Positions 1-8,278 of a DNA stretch of 64,000 bases are shown one piece after another. Under the pieces are notes generated by a model. It had not been told where the DNA came from. It searched no databases and worked only from the letters and a program-made list of their open reading frames with translations. The stretch lies in the NCBI GenBank assembly GCA_019359595.1, contig JAHHGZ010000040.1, positions 1-64,000 on the forward strand, read 5' to 3'. Each line of letters opens with the position of its first letter. The first letter of the stretch is position 1. The position numbers and the translations under genes are program-made. This stretch comes from Cyanomargarita calcarea GSE-NOS-MK-12-04C. Lineage in GTDB: Bacteria > Cyanobacteriota > Cyanobacteriia > Cyanobacteriales > Nostocaceae.

Positions 1-54
1 CAGAAGCAGACAGAAGGGATGTAAGTATAAGCGAACTAATCGAAGAATGGGGAC

Positions 55-115
55 GGCGAATAAATTCGCCCACGACTTACCCCCACGGATAAATCCGGGG
101 GCTACCTCGTCGTGG
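55..115. repeat. double-hairpin palindromic element before a truncated regulator gene
   Basis: Three nested or adjacent perfect inverted repeats are visible. GGCGAAT (55-61) pairs with 64-70. CCACGAC (70-76) pairs with GTCGTGG (109-115). CGGAT (86-90) pairs with 93-97 inside the larger stem, and CCCC/GGGG extends it. This looks like a small dispersed palindromic repeat of the kind common in heterocystous cyanobacteria. It carries the in-frame stop (TAA, 90-92) that separates the downstream winged-helix coding sequence from anything upstream. Insertion into a once longer regulator gene is inferred, not proven. Confidence 0.6.
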
Positions 116-125
116 AAACATTGGT

Positions 126-452
126 GTGGGGGAGCGTCAAAATCTGCTTTCGGTTGGTTTGCTCAAACTCGATCGCATCACGCGAGAAGTTACCTGCAAT
201 CAACAGGTAGTAGAACTTACCACCCGCGAGTTTAATCTCCTAGAGTATTTAATGCGCTCTCCCGGAAGGGTCTTCACTCGTACCCAAATATTAGAACACG
301 TTTGGGGCTACGACTTCAACCCCAATACTAACGTCGTGGATGTTTGTATCCAGCGAATTAGAAAAAAAATTGACCCCATTGATGAAGCTAGCTCAATTGA
401 AAGCATTCGCGGGGTTGGATACCGATTTCGCAAGCCAGAGCCGAAATCGTGA
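126..452 (+). CDS. OmpR-type response regulator reduced to its DNA-binding domain
   Basis: The 108 residues are a complete OmpR/PhoB winged helix: the linker strand SVGLLKLDRITREV, the recognition-helix region TREFNLLEYLMRSPGRVFTR, the transactivation-loop motif EHVWGYDF, and the wing ending in the signature IRGVGYRFRKP. The usual N-terminal receiver of about 120 residues with its phospho-acceptor Asp is missing. Reading upstream in frame meets TAA at 90-92, and the sequence before that does not resemble a receiver. Translation could start at GTG 126 behind a weak GGA. The stop overlaps the GTG start of the following histidine kinase, so the two remain translationally coupled. It is either a receiver-less regulator or the surviving 3' part of a disrupted gene. 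DNA-binding domain identity is sure; a functional role is not. Confidence 0.75.
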   Translation: MGERQNLLSVGLLKLDRITREVTCNQQVVELTTREFNLLEYLMRSPGRVFTRTQILEHVWGYDFNPNTNVVDVCIQRIRKKIDPIDEASSIESIRGVGYRFRKPEPKS

Positions 453-1906
453 AACTACGTTCGTTTCGACTCCGGATTGCTCTATTGTCTGCTTTGCTAG
501 CGGGAAGCGCATTAGTCGGGTTTGGCGCAGTCTCCTGGTTCCAGATTTACAATGCTCAAATTAACAGCCTTGATGCACAACTGTTTAATCAGTTGATGCG
601 GGGAAGCCGTTCACCCGAGCAAGAGCGATGGCAGTTCTACGGAGATTCATTACCCTATGCCTTCGGAACAAAGACAAAAATCCCCATCGCACTGCTGGTG
701 CTGGATGCAAACGGCAACACAATTTATCAATCCAACTCTCAAGACGCCGATTTTGACCTAAATAGTTTGCTGGTTCAGCGTCTTGAGTTGACATCTCTGC
801 CACCACCCCCTCCCAGAAAACCTGAGAGTGCAAATCCATCCTTTGAGCGATCGCCCTTTCATCCACCTCTACCTCCACCCCCACCTGAATTCGTGACTAA
901 GCAGACGGCAACAGAAACCTGGCGGATTGGGGCAGCTAAATTTCCCAATGTTCAGGTTGCAATTGCCGTTAGTCTGCAAGCCGTCAACCAAGAGATGGTT
1001 ACCATTCGCAATATTTTTCTTATTTCAATTCCAGGAGCGCTCCTGCTGGTTGCTGGAGGGGCATGGTTGCTTTCTGGTGGTGCTTTGCGTCCGATTCGGC
1101 AATTAACGAGTGTTATTCAACAGGTGACCGTCAAAGGGCTAGATCGGCGGATTCCGATTGGGACAACGGATGTTGAATTTGTCGAACTGATTCTGGTGTT
1201 TAACCAAATGCTCGAACGCTTGGAACGGAGTTTTACCCAAGCCTCCCGTTTTAGTGGTGATGCGGCTCACGAACTGAAAACCCCACTGACCATTCTGCAA
1301 GGGGAACTAGAGCGAACTCTCCAACAGGTTGACCCAGGATCGGAAGTGCAACAGCGCTTAAGCAATTTGTTGGATGAGGTGCGCCGCCTAAGTGGTATAA
1401 TCCGGAAACTCTTGCTGCTGTCTCTAGCAGATGCGGGACATATGAGCTTGTATCTGGTTGAGGTAGATATGTCTGAGTTGCTAATCGAGATGCTAGAAGA
1501 TGTGGAACTGCTGGCTCCTGACTTAGCTGTGCAAACCGACATCACTGATGGGCTAAAAGTACAGGGCGATCGCGATCTACTGATTCAAGTTCTACAAAAC
1601 CTATTCAGTAATGCCATCAAATACAATCTTGCCAAAGGCTGGATACAGATTCGCGCTGGGCAAACGCAAACAACTCTCCACGTCACGATTACCAATGCCT
1701 CAATTGACATTGAAAAATGCGATCGCGATCGCATTTTTGACCGTTTCCATCGTGGTGATCCTGCACGAACCCGCAAGGTAGAGGGAATCGGGCTGGGACT
1801 GGGTCTAGCTCGTGAAATTGCTCGGGCACATGGTGGCAACCTCACCCTTGACTCAACATCGGACGGTCAAACAGCCTTCACGCTCACCTTGCCGATTAGA
1901 TTATAA
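449..1906 (+). CDS. membrane sensor histidine kinase with polyproline-rich sensor loop
   Basis: 485 residues. A first membrane helix (about 7-29) is followed by an extracytoplasmic segment of about 155 residues containing two proline runs (about 116-147, PPPPPRK and PPLPPPPP). A second helix lies near 188-208, then HAMP. The HisKA domain carries the H-box DAAHELKTPL, with phospho-acceptor His about 274. The HATPase_c domain has its N-box NLFSNAIKYN near 385 and the G-box EGIGLGLGLA. All kinase motifs are intact, so autophosphorylation should work. It starts at GTG 449 overlapping the stop of the truncated regulator, forming a regulator-kinase pair. Its 3' end overlaps the convergent cheA-like gene by 6 bases. 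The proline-rich loop suggests an unusual periplasmic sensor, but no ligand can be deduced. Confidence 0.9.
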   Translation: MKLRSFRLRIALLSALLAGSALVGFGAVSWFQIYNAQINSLDAQLFNQLMRGSRSPEQERWQFYGDSLPYAFGTKTKIPIALLVLDANGNTIYQSNSQDADFDLNSLLVQRLELTSLPPPPPRKPESANPSFERSPFHPPLPPPPPEFVTKQTATETWRIGAAKFPNVQVAIAVSLQAVNQEMVTIRNIFLISIPGALLLVAGGAWLLSGGALRPIRQLTSVIQQVTVKGLDRRIPIGTTDVEFVELILVFNQMLERLERSFTQASRFSGDAAHELKTPLTILQGELERTLQQVDPGSEVQQRLSNLLDEVRRLSGIIRKLLLLSLADAGHMSLYLVEVDMSELLIEMLEDVELLAPDLAVQTDITDGLKVQGDRDLLIQVLQNLFSNAIKYNLAKGWIQIRAGQTQTTLHVTITNASIDIEKCDRDRIFDRFHRGDPARTRKVEGIGLGLGLAREIARAHGGNLTLDSTSDGQTAFTLTLPIRL

Positions 1907-4237
1907 ACTAATAATCCAATCTAGCAAATCCTTAGCCTTTACCAAAGGCACAACCCGACCATCACCAAGAATTGCACAGTTATCAAAACCCGCAGGCAAA
2001 GAAATACTCCCCTCAACCTTACGAATAGTAACTTCCTGTTCACCCCAGTAACGGTCTAATTGCACTGCTACCGATTGGTTTCCATTCTTAACTATCAATA
2101 CGCTACTACCATTTATCGTCGGTAGTGTTTCTAAATCTAAATTGTCGTAACGCTGACAATTAAATTCTAAGTAGCGACCAAGCCTAACTAACGGTATCAT
2201 CGTTCCTTGCCAATTCAATACTTCGCTACCCGCCACTGAAAACACTAATTCGTTTTGCAGTAATAAAATTTCCTCCACCGCATCCTCGGGAAATGCCAGC
2301 AACATTTCCTTACTTTCTGCCAACACAACAGGTGCCAGTGATAGATAAGACTTACGCAAAAACTCTCTGAAACTCTTCTTCCTTAGCGTACTTGGTGTCT
2401 TTGCGGTTCTATAAATCAAGGTTTCTGGCAATTTCTGCGTAATTTCTAAGGGTACTGACAGAGTAAAAGTTGTTCCTACTCCCTGCACTGTATCAACCTT
2501 GACATCTCCCCGGACTCTATTGAGGTTATTACGTACCACATCCATGCCGACACCACGACCGGATAAGATGGTAACTTCCTCTTTGGTACTGAATCCCGGT
2601 TCAAATATTACAGAGAGTAATTCTTCGTCAGTTGCTTGTGCAAGTAGAGATGCATCTAATCCCATCAATTCGGCTTTCCTACGAATTCTATCTAAGGAAA
2701 TGCCGCGACCGTCGTCACGGATGGTAATAATAGTATGGTTGTTTTTTTGGGTGGCTTTGATTTCAATTAATGCTTGTTCTGGTTTGCCAGTGGCACTACG
2801 GGTGGCAGTGTCTTCGATGCCGTGGTCGAAGGCATTCCGCAATAGGTGGATTAATGGTTCCCTCAGAGCTTCCAATATGCTGCGTTCGATGAGGGTATTA
2901 CCACCTTCAATTTCCAGGCTGACGTTTTTGCCATATTCTATATTCAGGTCACGTAATGCTTTAGGGAAGCACTCCACTATATCTGATAGCGGACGCATCC
3001 TGACTTGAGTCACCGAATTATTAAGTTTATCTTTATCTTCTAAACTGAGCTCAATATCTGTAGTGATTTCTTGCATCTTAACGATGGTTTTCGTCACTGT
3101 TTTAGACCGCAAGTTTAGTTTCTCATCCCGCTTCAATTCTGAGATATTATTGAACGTAGTTATTTGAGTAGTAAATTTGTTATAAGCTGCACCCAAATCT
3201 TGATTTTCCTTCTCAAGACTTTTAATGCTGCTGAGATTGCGAATCAGTTTTTGGACTTCTTCTAGTTGCGAACCCCGGCAATGACGCTGAATGGCAATTT
3301 CTCCAAATAAATCATTGATTTGCTCAAAAGGCTCGACGGCAACTTGGCTTTTTAATAATTCTTCAAATAAATTAGGGTCACTAACATCTGTTTGTTCGTA
3401 ATCGCTATAATGTTTGACAGGTATGCCTAAATTAGGAATAATTTCTGTATGCAAATTATCAGTTTTACTTGCGATTATTAAAGCTTGCGATGCCCTTGGC
3501 AACCATTTTTGATGGTATCGCTGCCATACATCTAAAGCCAATCGACTAATTTTTTCAATCGCTTCATCACTGCTAGCAGCTTCTAAATTTTCGGTTATGG
3601 ACTGACAAACTTGACTAAAAGCTGGAAGTTCAAACATTTGTCCTAAACCACCCAAATCAATAGCCATCATCATCGCTTCCTCTCGCAGAAGGGTCTGTTG
3701 GCCATCGATTAATAAAGACTCTAAACGCTGCAAACGTCCTTCCACTTCGGTTTGAAAAAGTAAAGAGATAATATCTTGCTGCCGATTTTCTTCATCAAGC
3801 ATTGACATACCATCCTCTGGAATAGGATTGCCCAAACGCTCATGTAGTTCTTCAAAAACTGGGTAACAAAGAGTTGCTAACCATTGTTCGTCTAAAAGGC
3901 TACCAATAGAAAGTAGTTCTACTACATGACGCAGCCAATCAATTGCAGATAGCAGTAAACTGTGTAAGTCGGAATCCAGTTCTAGACAGTTTCTCCGGCT
4001 TTTTAATACTTGAAAAGAATCTTCCAGCCGATGAGCCAAATCAGTTAGAGTCCGAAATCCCATAATACTCGCACCACCTTTAATGGAATGAATAGCTCGA
4101 AGTGCAGCATTAATTTTTTCTGCTTCTATTCGACGATTAGCTTTGGTTTCCAGTAATACTGCTTCTAGAGTATTTAAGTAATGATTTGCTTCGTCCAAAA
4201 ACTGAATCTTAAGTTCTAATTCTTTGCTTGGATACAT
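1901..4237 (-). CDS. cheA: CheA-family chemotaxis histidine kinase
   Basis: 778 residues, the last gene of a minus-strand chemotaxis-type operon. The N-terminal Hpt domain has the motif AIHSIKGGA (phospho-acceptor His about 50). The middle resembles a long, poorly conserved linker. The dimerisation helices are followed by a HATPase domain with N-box HLLRNAFDHGIE, G1 DDGRGIS and G2 GRGVGMDVV. The C terminus is a CheW-like domain ending GRVVPLVKAKDLLDWI. All catalytic motifs are present. Many cyanobacterial CheA homologues in such operons (Pix, Hmp and Ptx type) carry an extra C-terminal receiver; this one does not. Partners in the operon are CheW (5621-6124) and a truncated MCP (4480-5571). 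With no CheY and a tail-less receptor nearby, it would have to serve receptors and regulators encoded elsewhere, or be a leftover. Confidence 0.93.
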   Translation of the reverse strand: MYPSKELELKIQFLDEANHYLNTLEAVLLETKANRRIEAEKINAALRAIHSIKGGASIMGFRTLTDLAHRLEDSFQVLKSRRNCLELDSDLHSLLLSAIDWLRHVVELLSIGSLLDEQWLATLCYPVFEELHERLGNPIPEDGMSMLDEENRQQDIISLLFQTEVEGRLQRLESLLIDGQQTLLREEAMMMAIDLGGLGQMFELPAFSQVCQSITENLEAASSDEAIEKISRLALDVWQRYHQKWLPRASQALIIASKTDNLHTEIIPNLGIPVKHYSDYEQTDVSDPNLFEELLKSQVAVEPFEQINDLFGEIAIQRHCRGSQLEEVQKLIRNLSSIKSLEKENQDLGAAYNKFTTQITTFNNISELKRDEKLNLRSKTVTKTIVKMQEITTDIELSLEDKDKLNNSVTQVRMRPLSDIVECFPKALRDLNIEYGKNVSLEIEGGNTLIERSILEALREPLIHLLRNAFDHGIEDTATRSATGKPEQALIEIKATQKNNHTIITIRDDGRGISLDRIRRKAELMGLDASLLAQATDEELLSVIFEPGFSTKEEVTILSGRGVGMDVVRNNLNRVRGDVKVDTVQGVGTTFTLSVPLEITQKLPETLIYRTAKTPSTLRKKSFREFLRKSYLSLAPVVLAESKEMLLAFPEDAVEEILLLQNELVFSVAGSEVLNWQGTMIPLVRLGRYLEFNCQRYDNLDLETLPTINGSSVLIVKNGNQSVAVQLDRYWGEQEVTIRKVEGSISLPAGFDNCAILGDGRVVPLVKAKDLLDWIISL

Positions 4238-4479
4238 AAAAATTAATATTTTTTGGTTGTTATATACAAAACAACTGGATTTATTTTTGACAGAATGCCT
4301 TGATATCTATGTGTAAAGGCAATTTTTAAATTTCCCCCACATATTAATCAAATATTTAGGATTGCTATTTGTGGTTTGTGGAAATACGGATTTGAATAAT
4401 GTAGTTATTAATCAGCTATATTTGAACCTACTTAATTCCATTAACTACAGAACAAGCAGATAAAAAGATAGAGGATTAC

Positions 4480-5571
4480 CTATCTCATTTCTTCCTCTGT
4501 TTCCTCTGCGGTTAATTTCAAAAAAATTGGTAACATCAAACGATTAGCTAAAATTGCTGAAATTCCCCCGACTAATAATGCTGTAGCTAGTGTTACTATA
4601 CCTAATGACACTAATAATTGTCTTTCGCTAGAATTGGCGATCGCTTTATTAGTAACAATTAATGTCCATTTTAATTCTGGTAAACCTTCAACTTTTTGCA
4701 AAGGAATATAAGTGATTAATTCCTGATTATTATCGATTTTGTTAAATAAAATTTGGCTAACTATTTTATTTTCTGTTTCTAACTGTTCCAAAGCTGGAAA
4801 AATTTCTGGAACTTTTCTACCCAAATAGCTTTTATTGGTAGCAAGAAAAATTTTTCCCGAACTATCTATCAAACTATATTTATCTTGAACTGTTACGGGA
4901 TTATTGATTGCCTGTTCTAAAGATTTTACTGAAATAACTGCCCGGACTATAGAAATAGTTGAGCGTGTAACTTTATCTTTCACAGGTGCAACTAAGTAAA
5001 TATAAGCTTCTGGTGATTTCGTTGATAATGACAGACTGATATAAGGTCTATTTGTTTTCAGCACAGCTTGAAAATATTCTTGGACTTGTTGGTTAGGAAT
5101 GCTTTCTCCTGTAGTTTGTAATAAAACCTCTCCATTTAAGTCGAATATAGCAATACTTTCATATATTTTATAAATTTGCTGCCAATTATTTAACTGTATT
5201 TGTTTATTTACTGGTGTTGTAATTTCTCTCAACTTAGGATTTGTGAGAAAATCGAGATTGGCAAATAGTTCAACTTCTCGCTTCCGTACCATCAAAAAAC
5301 GGTTGATATTATCAAAAATGTTAATCGCACTAACTTGTTTAATATTGCTAATTTCTTGGCTTATCGACTGCTTTACTAAATAATGAGTTAGTGCCCCAAA
5401 TCCAAATATAGGAAGGGTTGCAATCAAAATAATAAATGCGATCGTTTTCCTGCGTAAGCTTGTTCCTCTAACTAATGAAAGAATCAAATTAATAGTAAAA
5501 ACACGATATTTAGAGTTATTCTGAGGCTGTAGCATTGTGCTTGTTTCATTCTTTTCAGTTAAATTAGTCAT
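4480..5571 (-). CDS. methyl-accepting chemotaxis receptor, truncated after the second membrane helix
   Basis: About 363 residues from the ATG at 5571, preceded by AGAG; a longer reading from 5655 would overlap cheW. The order is a cytoplasmic N terminus with basic residues (RGTSLRRK), a first membrane helix (IAFIILIATLPIFGFGALTH), a sensor region of about 230 residues of Cache type (including SLIDSSGKIFLATN and WTLIVTNK), and a second helix (LLVSLGIVTLATALLVGGIS). The protein then stops about 25 residues later in LPIFLKLTAEETEEEMR. HAMP and the long coiled-coil signalling domain that binds CheW/CheA, normally several hundred residues, are missing. The last codons coincide with CGCAGAGGAAACAGAGGAAG, which looks like a dispersed cyanobacterial repeat, so the 3' end was probably replaced. 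The gap to cheA (4238-4479) shows no remnant of the missing domain. Confidence 0.8.
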   Translation of the reverse strand: MTNLTEKNETSTMLQPQNNSKYRVFTINLILSLVRGTSLRRKTIAFIILIATLPIFGFGALTHYLVKQSISQEISNIKQVSAINIFDNINRFLMVRKREVELFANLDFLTNPKLREITTPVNKQIQLNNWQQIYKIYESIAIFDLNGEVLLQTTGESIPNQQVQEYFQAVLKTNRPYISLSLSTKSPEAYIYLVAPVKDKVTRSTISIVRAVISVKSLEQAINNPVTVQDKYSLIDSSGKIFLATNKSYLGRKVPEIFPALEQLETENKIVSQILFNKIDNNQELITYIPLQKVEGLPELKWTLIVTNKAIANSSERQLLVSLGIVTLATALLVGGISAILANRLMLPIFLKLTAEETEEEMR

Positions 5572-5620
5572 CAAGTAATTCTCTAAAACTATTATTTGAG
5601 TACAAGATATAATTACTTTT

Positions 5621-6124
5621 TTATGAGTTAGTATGGAGAACTGAAGACTGTACAATCGCTATTGCATCTAATACATAGATAATTTCTTTATCTTGCCGAA
5701 CATATCCACTTAAATAGGGAAGCAGCTTAGATTGAACTTCTAACTCAGGAGAATCAATTCTGTCAGAGATGAACCTTGTTGTACCTTTTATCTCAAAAAC
5801 AACTAAACCTAAAAGTCCTAAGTCAGTGCGGATAATTATTATGTTGTACTGCCAAGTTATTTTATTATCAACCTTTACATTCAACATTATTGCTAAATCA
5901 ATCACCCAAATTAAACTATTTTGCCAGTTAATCAATCCTAATATACAAGCAGGCATATTTGGCATTGATGTAACAGATTCAACAGGCAGAAAAATTACTT
6001 CTTGCGCATTTTTTATTGATAGAACAGCAGAAATATGTTTATTTACCTGAAACTTCAGATAGCCATCTCCCAAGTTATTTTGCGTTTGTTGCGGAGTCAG
6101 GAAATTTTGGCAATTATTCATCAT
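5621..6124 (-). CDS. cheW: CheW-like chemotaxis coupling protein
   Basis: 167 residues with a CheW fold: YLKFQVNKHISAVLSIKNAQEVI at the start, the typical P-x-x-I-L-G-L-I-N core (MPACILGLINWQNSLIWVIDL) near 57-78, and VQSKLLPYLSGYVRQDKEIIYVLDAIAI near the end. CheW proteins bridge MCP receptors and CheA. The gene lies between a PatA-like regulator gene (60 bp upstream) and the receptor gene, as in other cyanobacterial Pix/Hmp/Ptx-type operons. The usual small CheY gene between the PatA-like gene and cheW is absent here. AT-rich codon use matches its neighbours. Assignment is firm; whether it still has a local receptor to couple is doubtful because the adjacent MCP is truncated. Confidence 0.88.
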   Translation of the reverse strand: MMNNCQNFLTPQQTQNNLGDGYLKFQVNKHISAVLSIKNAQEVIFLPVESVTSMPNMPACILGLINWQNSLIWVIDLAIMLNVKVDNKITWQYNIIIIRTDLGLLGLVVFEIKGTTRFISDRIDSPELEVQSKLLPYLSGYVRQDKEIIYVLDAIAIVQSSVLHTNS

Positions 6125-6183
6125 AAAAAATTGATATTTGAGCTACTATTAATTTAATTTATCGAAACATTTGCGAACAAAAG

Positions 6184-7230
6184 TTACAGCATATATTGAA
6201 AAATTATTTTCATTAAGTCACTTTGGGAAAAAGGTTTAGTTAAATAACCTGAGGCTCTAACTAATTTAGCTTTTGCCCTATTTATAAATCCTGTTTTTGC
6301 TGTCACCATAATCACTGGTGTATTTTTGAAATATGAATGTTTCCGCAATAAAGAACATAATTCATACCCGTCTAAATTGGGCATCTCAATATCCAGTAAA
6401 ATTAGGTCTGGCTTTGTACGGATAATTTGCATTAAGGCTTTTAATGGCTCATTAAATCCGATAACAGAAAATATTTGCTCGTCTAAAAAACTTTTGATGA
6501 TAGTCAAAACGATTGGACTGTCATCAATGCAGACAATTTTATAGAGCTTTTTATCTACAGGTTGCTGATACTTTTTCTGATTATTATTATCACTCTTGTT
6601 AAAGTCCGGATGTAAACCTTGGACGTTTTCTTGGGAAAATCTTTGCTTAGGCTTTGTTTTAGTTTGTGGCTGATTTTTGTGCCCATATTGGGAATGCTGT
6701 GCTTTGTTAGTCTGCTTTTGACACTGTTCAACTAACAAACGCACATCCAAACGGCAAAAATGCGGCATATTATCCAGAAAGCTTTCAGCAGTAAATTCAT
6801 AACTCCCCTCATCAACTGCAAGAAAGGACTGCAAAACTTCTATTGCCAATTCTTCTATCAATCTTCCTGCTTGCTCCCGATTAAGGTATCTTTTCTTGAC
6901 TAACCAGCAAATAGCTAAATAATCTGGATTCGGTATTGCTCGCTCGTCTATACTTGTTTCAAACAATATCTGCAATTGCTGATAAATTTCATTATGTAGG
7001 GTCGGAATTTGTTGACTCCACTGCCGAAGTTTTCGATAAAGCAGGTCAAACATATTAACTGAATAACACACATAAATCAGTTTTCCCTCCTCTAAATAAA
7101 TTGACCAAGAAGCAGAGGGGCTAAATACCTGCAAACAGCCACTAGCAGATTGACTAGTTATTTTTGTCAAAATAGATAGCGGCTGTAATCTTTGAAAAAA
7201 TCTGTATCTACCAATAGGAAGTGTCTTCAT
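6184..7230 (-). CDS. PatA-like response regulator (PATAN domain plus receiver)
   Basis: 348 residues. The N-terminal part (about 10-165) is a PATAN/DUF4388-type domain, recognisable from SASGCLQVFSPSASWSIYLEEGKLIYV, which is found in the heterocyst-pattern protein PatA and in the first genes of cyanobacterial phototaxis operons. A low-complexity Gln/Lys/Asn linker (about 180-222) follows. The C-terminal receiver (about 225-348) has the acidic pair CIDDSP, phospho-acceptor Asp about 280 (LILLDIEMP), the conserved Thr/Ala (VIMVTAK) and the Lys of GYLTKPF. It opens the minus-strand operon, upstream of cheW. In related operons such proteins take phosphate from CheA and direct motility-machinery polarity. 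Its exact output here is inferred only. Confidence 0.88.
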   Translation of the reverse strand: MKTLPIGRYRFFQRLQPLSILTKITSQSASGCLQVFSPSASWSIYLEEGKLIYVCYSVNMFDLLYRKLRQWSQQIPTLHNEIYQQLQILFETSIDERAIPNPDYLAICWLVKKRYLNREQAGRLIEELAIEVLQSFLAVDEGSYEFTAESFLDNMPHFCRLDVRLLVEQCQKQTNKAQHSQYGHKNQPQTKTKPKQRFSQENVQGLHPDFNKSDNNNQKKYQQPVDKKLYKIVCIDDSPIVLTIIKSFLDEQIFSVIGFNEPLKALMQIIRTKPDLILLDIEMPNLDGYELCSLLRKHSYFKNTPVIMVTAKTGFINRAKAKLVRASGYLTKPFSQSDLMKIIFQYML

Positions 7231-8278
7231 TTTTGATGTTCAAAAAATGATATTAATATTTCCAACTTCAATCCGTGGATATACTTTCCGGAATTCACAC
7301 AAGTATTGTCAGATGACGTCCTTTGCGTTTAACAGTTATCAGTTGAATACACTCTTATTGAAGTCCCCCCACCATGCGATTGATAAGCACTCACCACATC
7401 TACTTAAAATGCAAGTAGGTAATAATTTACTCAGCTATATGCCTATACCGCCGTAGACATACGGTCATCGCACAAGGTAACTAAAATTCTCAAGAAGGTA
7501 ATTTTTTCATAAGTATTGCAAGGACTCTAAGAGCATTGTGTTGCGGTTAATAGTCACCCTAGAGAGTTTTGAGTACTAAGTTCGAGAATTTGCAGCGAAA
7601 CTCCAGAAGTACACTATCTGAAAAATACAAATTTTCAGTTCATTGGCAGATGGTAAGCAACTTATTTACTTACTCACTAATCTTTAGATTACTCTAAATT
7701 TTAGAAAAAAGTTAAAGGTTGTATTAAAATCACGGCAATTAAGTAAAGAAAAGATGAAACTTAGCTTTTTTTACAGCAAATTTGTTTATTTTTGAATTGC
7801 ATATTTAATTACTTTTAAATGTTTATATTGAACTTCTACATTTCACCAGTGACCACATATTTGTATATTTTTTTGTCATGGCTATAAACGAAGTTAAGAG
7901 TTTTTTTTACAAATTAAAGGTGTTTTTTTAGACTTTGTTTTATGGATATTATTTGCCAAATAAACCTGTTAACCATCATTTTCAAGGAGAAAACAAGATG
8001 GTTGTTTATTTAGCTATGTAACAGAAAAGACATGGAGAGGTTTTGTTTTTTCTTTATGTAAGATACACAGAGTAACTTAGTATGGATTAAAATGAGTATT
8101 TTTACTGTTAATGAAAGTAATAAACTATTCATAATTTTCTCCAGACGTTCTCCCCTCGCAAACGTTAAAATTAATAACGCCACCTGCACCAAGCGAGGAT
8201 TTATAAAAAGACCGACTGAATATCAGGTCTTGCACTTCGTGCTTTACTGCAATAACCAGGAATTAATCTAAACCAATT
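7231..8278. other. long AT-rich intergenic region, no gene seen
   Basis: This 1,048-bp gap separates the divergent patA-like gene from the pseudouridine synthase gene. It is AT-rich with many poly-A/T runs (for example around 7895-7932) and only short open frames without recognisable motifs or ribosome sites. It should hold promoters for both flanking genes, but I cannot place them. I see no tRNA, strong hairpin or repeat in it. Confidence 0.6.

Noticed and set aside
2499-3008. 169-residue open frame antisense to the cheA-like gene.
   Set aside because: It is the mirror of a strongly conserved HATPase/CheA coding sequence and shows no domain of its own.
7247-7456. Open frame of 69 codons upstream of the patA-like gene.
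   Set aside because: No motif, no ribosome site, and composition like the surrounding non-coding DNA.
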